NCBI GenBank assembly: GCA_964466465.1
Contig: CAYXNJ010000052.1
Span: 1 to 15,761 of the forward strand
Length of the DNA: 15,761 bases
DNA from: Sulfurospirillum sp964466465
GTDB taxonomy: Bacteria; Campylobacterota; Campylobacteria; Campylobacterales; Sulfurospirillaceae
Direction of reading: 5' to 3'
A program made the position numbers and the translations under genes. This document shows, piece by piece, positions 6,390 to 12,000 of this stretch; position 1 is the first letter of the stretch, and the number at the start of each line of letters is the position of its first letter. The notes beneath the pieces were generated by a model, which was not told the origin of the DNA, did no database searches, and saw nothing but the letters and a program-made list of their open reading frames with translations.

Positions 6390-7922
6390 GTGAGAGCGTT
6401 AATTAGTGTCAGCGATAAAACGGGGATTGTTGAGTTTGCTAAGGATTTGGCGGCATTAGGTTTTGAGATTATTTCAACGGGTGGAACGTATAAACTTTTA
6501 AAAGAAGAGGGCATTCGTGCGCTTGAAATCAGTGAAGTCACCAAGTTTCCTGAGATGTTTGATGGAAGAGTTAAAACGCTCAATCCGATGATCCACGGAG
6601 GCATTTTACACCGTAGAGATTTACCTGCGCATGTACAAGTCGCCAAAGAGCATGGCATCGAGGGAATTGATCTTGTATGTGTCAATCTGTATCCGTTTAA
6701 AGAGACCATTGCTAAAACCGATGATTTTGATGACATCATCGAAAACATTGACATCGGCGGCCCTGCAATGGTGAGAAGTGCGGCGAAAAACTTTGCCGAT
6801 GTGATGATCGTGACCGATGTTTTAGACTATGACAGAGTCATTGAAGCGCTTAAGTCTGGGGCAAATAGCTTAGAGTTTAGAAGAGGTTTGATGATTAAGG
6901 CGTTTGAGCATACGGGTGCATATGACAGCATGATCGCCAACTACATGAATAAACGTTTTAACAATGGTTTTGGCGATAAACAGTTTATCGTAGGCACAAA
7001 AGCCTTTGATACCCGCTATGGAGAAAATCCACACCAAAAAGGTGCTTTATATGAGTTTGACTACTTCTTCACCAATAACTTTAAAACACTCAAAGGCGAA
7101 GCAAGCTTTAACAATATGACAGACATCAACGGTGCTGTTAAAATTGCTGCTTCGTTTGGTGAAGCTCCAGCGGTATGTATCATCAAACATGCAAATCCGT
7201 GTGGTTTCGCTATTGGTGGTGATTTGTTAGACAGTTATATTAAAGCTCTAAAATGTGACCCTGTTTCAGCATACGGTGGTGTTGTAGCGATCAATGGAAC
7301 GCTAAGTAAAGCATTGGCAGAAAAAATCAATGAGATTTTTGTAGAAGTCATCATCGCAGCGAATGTTGATGAAGATGCTCTGCATGTGTTTGATAGTAAA
7401 AAACGTATCAAAATCTTTACGCAAGAGAGTAAATACCTTGTGCTTAGTGAAGATGCGTATGACTTCAAACACGTTGATGGTGGTTTTGTATTCCAAGAGA
7501 GTGATATGGTCAATGATGATGAGATCACAAATGCAAAATGTTTAACAACACGCCAAGCAAGCAAACAAGAGATGTCAGATCTTGAAATTGCTTATAAAGT
7601 GGCAAGTCTTACCAAATCAAACTGTGTTGTATATGTAAAAGATAGCGCTATGGTGGCTATTGGTATGGGTATGACCAGTCGTGTCGATGCAGCAAAAGCA
7701 GCTCTTCGCAAAGCTGAAGATATGGGCATTGATGTCAGTGGTGCAGCACTTGCAAGTGAAGCATTTTTCCCATTTAGAGATAGCATTGATGCAGCAGCAG
7801 CAGCTGGTGTGAAAGCGATCATTGAACCAGGTGGTAGTATTCGTGATGAAGATGTTATTGCTGCTGCCAATGAGTATGGCATGGCACTTTACTTTACAGG
7901 TGTACGTCACTTCTTACATTAA
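6390..7922 (+). CDS. purH: Bifunctional AICAR formyltransferase / IMP cyclohydrolase
   Basis: The product is 510 residues and catalyses the last two steps of de novo purine synthesis: formylation of AICAR with 10-formyl-tetrahydrofolate, then ring closure to IMP. The N-terminal IMP cyclohydrolase domain (about 1-190) starts RALISVSDKTG and holds STGGT (29-33), KTLNPMIHGG (62-71), Tyr101, Asp121 and Lys133, in the places expected for the nucleotide site. The C-terminal transferase domain (about 200-510) holds RYGENPHQ and the catalytic KHANPCG with Lys266 and His267. The start is GTG at 6390, with AAAGGA 6 bases upstream; no ATG fits. The length is complete for the family. It is monocistronic, followed by a strong terminator, and unrelated in function to its neighbours. 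Confidence 0.97.
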   Translation: MRALISVSDKTGIVEFAKDLAALGFEIISTGGTYKLLKEEGIRALEISEVTKFPEMFDGRVKTLNPMIHGGILHRRDLPAHVQVAKEHGIEGIDLVCVNLYPFKETIAKTDDFDDIIENIDIGGPAMVRSAAKNFADVMIVTDVLDYDRVIEALKSGANSLEFRRGLMIKAFEHTGAYDSMIANYMNKRFNNGFGDKQFIVGTKAFDTRYGENPHQKGALYEFDYFFTNNFKTLKGEASFNNMTDINGAVKIAASFGEAPAVCIIKHANPCGFAIGGDLLDSYIKALKCDPVSAYGGVVAINGTLSKALAEKINEIFVEVIIAANVDEDALHVFDSKKRIKIFTQESKYLVLSEDAYDFKHVDGGFVFQESDMVNDDEITNAKCLTTRQASKQEMSDLEIAYKVASLTKSNCVVYVKDSAMVAIGMGMTSRVDAAKAALRKAEDMGIDVSGAALASEAFFPFRDSIDAAAAAGVKAIIEPGGSIRDEDVIAAANEYGMALYFTGVRHFLH

Positions 7923-7927
7923 ACCTT

Positions 7928-7970
7928 TTAGGAAAGCCTTTTTTAGGGCTTTCCTAATCTTTATTTTTTA
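7928..7970 (+). terminator. Intrinsic terminator after purH
   Basis: An 11-base perfect stem (7928-7938 with 7947-7957; core TAGGAAAGCC / GGCTTTCCTA) closes an 8-base loop and is followed by ATCTTTATTTTTT. It lies 5 bases after the purH stop and separates purH from the next transcription unit. Confidence 0.9.
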
Positions 7971-7994
7971 ATTAAGACAATATTTCTCTTTTTC

Positions 7995-8008
7995 TTGATG
8001 TAGATTAA
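7995..8008 (+). promoter_or_regulatory. CRP/FNR-family-like activator site upstream of the DUF2249 operon
   Basis: TTGAT-GTAG-ATTAA matches nine of the ten fixed bases of the FNR consensus TTGATN4ATCAA. Its centre (8001.5) is 41.5 bases upstream of the start predicted from the -10 at 8031-8036, the usual class II activator spacing. CRP/FNR-family proteins with related sites control anaerobic and nitrosative-stress genes in many bacteria; which one acts here is not known. Confidence 0.6.
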
Positions 8009-8030
8009 GGAATTCATCTCTTCTTTGCAT

Positions 8031-8036
8031 TATAGT
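8031..8036 (+). promoter_or_regulatory. -10 element of the DUF2249 operon
   Basis: TATAGT, with predicted transcription start near 8043. There is no -35-like hexamer at the usual distance; the FNR-like site occupies that place, as at an activator-dependent promoter. The leader would be about 24 bases. Confidence 0.55.
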
Positions 8037-8068
8037 TTCATCATTAAAATTTAAAAGGATGAAACTAT
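8032..8068. repeat. 11-base perfect inverted repeat over the -10 and the start codon
   Basis: ATAGTTTCATC (8032-8042) and GATGAAACTAT (8058-8068) are perfect inverted copies separated by 15 AT-rich bases. The left arm covers most of the -10 element; the right arm covers part of the AAAGGATG ribosome binding site and the first ATG (8067). As DNA it could be an operator whose occupancy blocks RNA polymerase. If transcription starts upstream of 8032 it would form an RNA hairpin hiding the ribosome binding site. Confidence 0.65.
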
Positions 8069-8423
8069 GATGACTCCAGACAATTATCCCCATGATGCAA
8101 AGCTACTCCATGTAGAAAATACAACCGTTCCTTTTTTCTCATATGTACAAGATGGCATCGAATATATAAGCTTTGATACCTCCATGTGTGTGCCACCAGA
8201 ACCAATGGTCAATGCTATGATCGCACTTGAGCTTCTTGATAGTGCACAGAAAAAAGTAGTGATGATCAATCATCGCTCACCTGTTGGTTTACTTGCAAAA
8301 GTACAGTCTTTTTATGACATCGCTGTCACAGAACTTGAAGGTGGAAAACTTCAACTTGTTTTCTCGTATAAAGAAGGTGTCAGCGATAAAGTGGATTTAA
8401 GTCAAAAACAGTGTGCAGGATGA
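8067..8423 (+). CDS. DUF2249 domain protein
   Basis: The product is 118 residues, soluble, with no signal. A short N-terminal lead (residues 1-32) precedes a DUF2249 domain (about 33-105), recognised from FDTSMCVPPEPMVNAMIALEL, which aligns with the family's D-R-x-L-x-P-P-E-P-M pattern, and INHRSPVGLLAKVQ, then a final LQLVFSY strand. DUF2249 is a small TusA/SirA-like fold; its biochemical role is not established, but it is often found near denitrification, nitrosative stress and Fe-S genes. Cys residues are few (C41, C116) and the TusA sulfur-carrier CPxP motif is absent. Two ATGs (8067, 8070) are in frame; AAAGGATG precedes both. It is the first gene of a three-gene operon with a heme-copper-like membrane protein and a MIP18-family protein. 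Confidence 0.78.
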   Translation: MMTPDNYPHDAKLLHVENTTVPFFSYVQDGIEYISFDTSMCVPPEPMVNAMIALELLDSAQKKVVMINHRSPVGLLAKVQSFYDIAVTELEGGKLQLVFSYKEGVSDKVDLSQKQCAG

Positions 8424-8427
8424 GTTC

Positions 8428-9690
8428 ATGAAAGTCTCACTTGCTACTGAAATGGCTCCTCCCTTTGTGTTGGTTGCTCATTTCTTTATCGCTGGAATAA
8501 TCTTTTTAAGTCTTAGCGGTGTTGCCCTTTTGATGATGAGTTCTGATATTTCAGGATATATTATCTCATCCTCACTCGCAGCGTTTTCACATTTGTATCT
8601 ACTTGGTTTTGTGATGATGGTGATCTTTGGCGCCATGTACCAGCTTTTACCAGTCGTTCTTGAAGCACCCATTTTTTCTAAAGACTTCGCATATGTACAG
8701 TTTTACATGTACATTGTTGGTTTTTCGTTGATGGTAAGTGGATTTAGCTTTAGCGAACTTCATTTATTGATTCCTTATGGTGCGGTCATTACGTATTTTT
8801 CTATGTTGATCTTTTGTTTCAATGTTTTTATCACTTTTTATCGTTTGGAAAACATTACGCTTGTAAGTAAGTTTTTACTGATCGGCACGATCTTTTTATT
8901 TATTTCTGTTACTTTAGGCTTACTGATAGGGATGAGCTTAGGACATGGACTCCTTGCCATTGATATAGATGCGTGGGTTAAAGCGCACATTATAGGCACT
9001 CTTGGCGGTTTTGTGATGATGATCGTCATGGGTGTTGCTATGGTGCTCATTCCGATGTTCTCACTCTCTCATGGTTTTGAAGAGAAGTGGATTAAGGCTG
9101 CGTTGTATTTGCAAAGTTTCGGTGTTGCTCTAAGTATGATCTCTTTGATTGCTGAATTTCCATTGTTTATAAAAGCGGTTGCACTTGTTTTAATGGTTGC
9201 AGGTATTGGTTGCTTTGTGGTACAAATGGTCATTATCTTTAAACAAAGAGCACGTAAACAGAATGATTATTGGGCCAAAAATGTGATGTTTGCATTAACG
9301 TGTCTCGTAGCTTCTGTGGTTGCGTGTACGCTTTATTTTATTTTCGATACACCTTTTATGGGGATGCTTGCAGGAGTGCTTTTCTTTTTTGGTTTTTTAC
9401 TTTCGTTTATTGTGGGGCATATTTATAAGATTTTGCCTTTTTTAATTTGGTATGAAAAATTTTCACCGCTTGTTGGCAAGCAAAAAGTACCACTTTTGCA
9501 TCAGATGATTCATACTAAAATTGCAGATGCTCAGACATGGATACTTTTTATCTCGATTATCCTTCTTTGTCTCGGTGTCATCTTTCAATTAACTGAAGTA
9601 TTTTTTATAGGAAGTGTGTTGCTACTGATCTCACTTATGTTAGTGGCTTTTAATGCAGTCTTTGCATTTAATTACAAAATTAAGGAATAA
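8428..9690 (+). CDS. Heme-copper oxidase subunit I-like / NnrS-like membrane protein
   Basis: The product is 420 residues with roughly twelve hydrophobic helices and almost no soluble domain. Histidines inside or at the ends of helices are H18, H55 (FSHLYLLGF), H187 (KAHIIGTLGGF), H331 (VGHIYKILPFLIWYEKF) and H215 (SLSHGF). This pattern recalls the short, catalytically uncharacterised relatives of cytochrome oxidase subunit I and the NnrS heme-copper proteins linked to nitric oxide tolerance; the complete ligand set of a true terminal oxidase is not evident. The H-x-Y-K-I-x-P-F-L-x-W-x-x-x-F-x-P-L-V-G block (331-350) is typical of this group as I remember it. I start at the ATG at 8428 with AGGA 7 bases upstream, 4 bases after the preceding stop; a GTG at 8413 would add five residues. 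The exact family needs a profile search. Confidence 0.75.
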   Translation: MKVSLATEMAPPFVLVAHFFIAGIIFLSLSGVALLMMSSDISGYIISSSLAAFSHLYLLGFVMMVIFGAMYQLLPVVLEAPIFSKDFAYVQFYMYIVGFSLMVSGFSFSELHLLIPYGAVITYFSMLIFCFNVFITFYRLENITLVSKFLLIGTIFLFISVTLGLLIGMSLGHGLLAIDIDAWVKAHIIGTLGGFVMMIVMGVAMVLIPMFSLSHGFEEKWIKAALYLQSFGVALSMISLIAEFPLFIKAVALVLMVAGIGCFVVQMVIIFKQRARKQNDYWAKNVMFALTCLVASVVACTLYFIFDTPFMGMLAGVLFFFGFLLSFIVGHIYKILPFLIWYEKFSPLVGKQKVPLLHQMIHTKIADAQTWILFISIILLCLGVIFQLTEVFFIGSVLLLISLMLVAFNAVFAFNYKIKE

Positions 9691-9692
9691 CA

Positions 9693-9989
9693 ATGATTAC
9701 AGAAGAAGATGTTTACAACGCGATTTCAACCGTGATTGACCCAGAAGTAGGGTTTGATATTGTCTCACTAGGGCTCATTTATGGTGTCAAAATTGAAGAA
9801 GAAAATGTACATGTTACGATGACACTTTCTACCAAAGGATGCCCATTGCATGAACTTATTCAACAATGGACAAAAGATGCTGTTTTAAAAATTGAGGGTG
9901 TGAAAAATTGTGACATTGAAATTGTTTGGGAACCAGCGTGGAATATAACAATGGCTAGTGAACGTGTTAAAAAGGAACTGTGTGGCTAA
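9693..9989 (+). CDS. MIP18/DUF59-family Fe-S cluster assembly protein
   Basis: The product is 98 residues, a single MIP18 (DUF59, PaaD/SufT-like) domain. Visible marks are D16-P17-E18 in VIDPEVG, the strand DIVSLGLIYGV, the conserved Cys50 in KGCPLHELI, and WEPAW (79-83) followed by a C-terminal helix. Family members help deliver or mature Fe-S clusters; Cys50 is the expected functional cysteine. Cys73 and Cys97 are additional. The start lies 2 bases after the previous stop, with AAGGA inside the end of that gene, so translation is probably coupled. In this operon it may mature a metal centre for a protein acting with the heme-copper-like membrane protein, or repair Fe-S clusters damaged by nitric oxide; that is inference. 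It is not the N-terminal part of a Mrp ATPase, since no P-loop follows. Confidence 0.87.
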   Translation: MITEEDVYNAISTVIDPEVGFDIVSLGLIYGVKIEEENVHVTMTLSTKGCPLHELIQQWTKDAVLKIEGVKNCDIEIVWEPAWNITMASERVKKELCG

Positions 9990-10011
9990 TTTGTGTCACT
10001 TTAAAGATATA

Positions 10012-10027
10012 TTGATTTCAAAATCAA
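10012..10027. repeat. 16-base palindrome upstream of the STAS/MCP operon
   Basis: TTGATTT-CA-AAATCAA, with perfect 7-base arms. It resembles an FNR site but has six rather than four bases between TTGAT and ATCAA, and its centre is about 32 bases upstream of the predicted start. Flanking ATATAT copies could extend pairing. It is a candidate operator, or less likely a weak terminator for the preceding operon. Confidence 0.5.
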
Positions 10028-10039
10028 ACAAATATATAC

Positions 10040-10045
10040 TATAAT
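10040..10045 (+). promoter_or_regulatory. -10 element of the STAS/MCP operon
   Basis: A perfect TATAAT in an AT-rich stretch, predicted start near 10052, giving a leader of about 22 bases that carries a strong GGAGG before the ATG at 10074. No -35 hexamer is obvious. Confidence 0.6.
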
Positions 10046-10073
10046 AAAAGCTGATTTTGATTTTGGAGGCGAA

Positions 10074-10397
10074 ATGGATTTAGTGACCAAAGTGCATCGT
10101 GAACATGTAGATATTATCGTCACAGGGACAATTAAGACAATAGCAAATGCACAAGCGATTAAAGAGGCGGTTAGCAAAGCACATCAACAGCATCCAGATG
10201 CGATCATCAATCTTATGATTAAAGACTCTTTTATTATTACTTCTTCGGTGATAGGCTTTTTGATGAAGTCAATCAAAATGGATAAAATGAACTTATATGT
10301 TAACGTAGGCTCTGAAGAGCTTTATACAATGTTAGATGATATGAATTTAATCGAAGTAATGAACGTGAGAAAGGCCTACACATGCGAAAAGGAATAG
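10074..10397 (+). CDS. STAS-like domain protein partnered with a chemoreceptor
   Basis: The product is 107 residues, soluble, and spans a single STAS-like (anti-sigma antagonist) domain by my alignment: strand VDIIVTGTI, helix NAQAIKEAVSKAH, strand AIINLMIKDSFI, helix TSSVIGFLMKSI, strand LYVNVGS, helix EELYTMLDDMNL. In SpoIIAA-type proteins the loop before the second helix reads D-S-[ST]-G, with a phosphorylated Ser. Here it reads ITSSVIG (residues 55-61), so Ser57 or Ser58 occupies the phosphosite but the preceding Asp and the Gly are replaced. Ribosome binding is strong (GGAGG). The last 16 bases overlap the MCP gene that follows, so the two are co-translated. The likely role is in a phospho-switch or scaffold linked to that receptor; this is inferred from position. 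No homologue with known function comes to mind. Confidence 0.72.
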   Translation: MDLVTKVHREHVDIIVTGTIKTIANAQAIKEAVSKAHQQHPDAIINLMIKDSFIITSSVIGFLMKSIKMDKMNLYVNVGSEELYTMLDDMNLIEVMNVRKAYTCEKE

Positions 10398-11971
10398 GTC
10401 TTAAAATTGGATTAACGCTCATTCCTTTGTTATTGGGTAGTTTTATTATTTTACAGTTTTTTATTGTTGGTGAGTTTAAAAAATCTTCTCAAATTCAAAG
10501 TGAAAATAATTTGAATTTGCTCAGTCAATCGGTTTTTCAAACGGTACGTGCTGCGATGAATTTAGGAGATAGGGCTCTTATTGAAAAGTCTTTGAAAGAT
10601 GCAGGGGAAATGAAGGGGATAAAAGAGCTTAAAATTCATCAATCCCAAGCAGTTATTGATACATTTGGTATCAGTGCAAAGCCTTCAACAGACGTTGCTG
10701 TTGTAGATATCTTCAAAAATCCAAAACAGCATAATATTACCTTGGATGATGACAAAGGTCATCGTTTAAGACTCCTAAAACCGCTTATTGCAGAACAAGA
10801 CTGTTTAGCCTGTCATGCAACTTCTAAACAAGGTGATGTGCTAGGTGTTATGGATATGACATTCTCATTTGATGAGATTGACGCGTATATCAAAGAAGTG
10901 AGTTGGGAGTTGATTACCATTTTTGCATTTTCTTTGGTCATTACATCTGTTTTAATTATGTGGGTACTCAAAAGAGTGGTTGGAAATCCTTTAGAAATCC
11001 TCATGGCTCGCGTGCATGACCTCTCTAGTGGTAATGGCGATTTAACTGCACGTGTACAGATCAATAGTCAAGACGAAATGGGTGATATTGCAAAATACAT
11101 TAATATTTTCATTGAAAAAATCCAATCCATCATTTTAAGCTCACAAAAAATTTCACAAAATGTTGAGCATACGGGTGAAACTCTCAATGTCAATGCTGTA
11201 GAGTTTTCAAAAGGAGTGGTGGAACAGGCGCATCAAATTAAGATGTCATTTGATTTGATGAAAGATATTGAGGCTGATTTAGACCTCTCTGAAGAGCTTG
11301 CTATTCATACAGTTGAAGACAACCATTCTTCGTTTAGTGTCCTTGAAAAGATGAGTATTGCACTCAATGAAGTTGTTCAAAAGATCAATGGAGCAAGTGA
11401 GTCAGAACAAGAGATGGCACATCAAATTCAAAATGTTGTTTCTCAAACTGACCAGATTAAGGGTGTGTTGGCGATGATTAAAGATATTGCTGATCAGACT
11501 AATCTATTGGCGCTTAATGCAGCGATTGAAGCAGCACGTGCAGGAGAACATGGTCGTGGATTTGCCGTAGTTGCGGATGAAGTTAGAAAATTGGCTGAAC
11601 GCACACAAAAATCACTTGCGGAGATCGATGCAACCATTAGTGTCATCGTTCAAGGTGTTACACAGCTTAGTGCCAATATGGAAGTAAATGCTCAAAATAT
11701 CAGCCATATTTCTCAAAATGCGTTTGAGGTACAAAATGCAACTGAAGAGACAAAAAATCGTACGTTAGAGTCTATTGAGGTCTCTAAAAAAGCATCTAAA
11801 AAAGTGGTTGAAATTTCTCATCTAACCAATCAAATGATGGAACAGATGAAAAAAACACTCAGCTTGTCAGATAACAATGAAAAGATTGCCAAAGAGCTTT
11901 CTCATATTTCTCAAACAATGCTAGAAGCATCTCAAACATTAGATACAACGCTTTCAACGTTTAAAGCATAA
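10382..11971 (+). CDS. Methyl-accepting chemotaxis protein with periplasmic c-type heme motif
   Basis: The product is 529 residues. TM1 is about 10-29 and TM2 about 174-196, enclosing a periplasmic domain of about 145 residues with a Cache/PAS-like layout (helix SVFQTVRAAMNLGD, strands IKELKIHQ). Near its end is C141-L-A-C144-H145, the covalent c-heme attachment motif, followed by a final strand GVMDMTF. A HAMP domain (about 197-250) and the cytoplasmic signalling domain follow, with the conserved tip DQTNLLALNAAIEAARAGE (371-389) and GRGFAVVADEVRKLAERTQ that bind CheA and CheW. No CheR/CheB tether pentapeptide is seen at the C-terminus. c-Heme chemoreceptor domains of this layout are known from Geobacter; the ligand here could be redox state, oxygen or nitric oxide. 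It needs a cytochrome c maturation system. It overlaps the STAS-like gene by 16 bases. Confidence 0.92.
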   Translation: MRKGIGLKIGLTLIPLLLGSFIILQFFIVGEFKKSSQIQSENNLNLLSQSVFQTVRAAMNLGDRALIEKSLKDAGEMKGIKELKIHQSQAVIDTFGISAKPSTDVAVVDIFKNPKQHNITLDDDKGHRLRLLKPLIAEQDCLACHATSKQGDVLGVMDMTFSFDEIDAYIKEVSWELITIFAFSLVITSVLIMWVLKRVVGNPLEILMARVHDLSSGNGDLTARVQINSQDEMGDIAKYINIFIEKIQSIILSSQKISQNVEHTGETLNVNAVEFSKGVVEQAHQIKMSFDLMKDIEADLDLSEELAIHTVEDNHSSFSVLEKMSIALNEVVQKINGASESEQEMAHQIQNVVSQTDQIKGVLAMIKDIADQTNLLALNAAIEAARAGEHGRGFAVVADEVRKLAERTQKSLAEIDATISVIVQGVTQLSANMEVNAQNISHISQNAFEVQNATEETKNRTLESIEVSKKASKKVVEISHLTNQMMEQMKKTLSLSDNNEKIAKELSHISQTMLEASQTLDTTLSTFKA

Positions 11972-11972
11972 A

Positions 11973-12000
11973 ATGCAAGGAGGCTTTAGCCTCTTTGCAT
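11973..12000. terminator. Hairpin between converging MCP and uup genes
   Basis: ATGCAAGGAGGC (11973-11984) pairs with GCCTCTTTGCAT (11989-12000) over 12 bases with one G-U wobble; the loop TTTA contains the uup stop codon (11986-11988 on the minus strand). On the minus strand TTTTAT follows the stem; on the plus strand the tail is CATTTCAACTTTTTC. It probably stops both transcripts, more clearly that of uup. Confidence 0.7.

Noticed and set aside
10051..10066. GATTTTGATTT shared with the region upstream of the second MCP (near 15674)
   Set aside because: The copies are in opposite orientation relative to their genes, low in complexity, and could easily arise by chance in AT-rich DNA.
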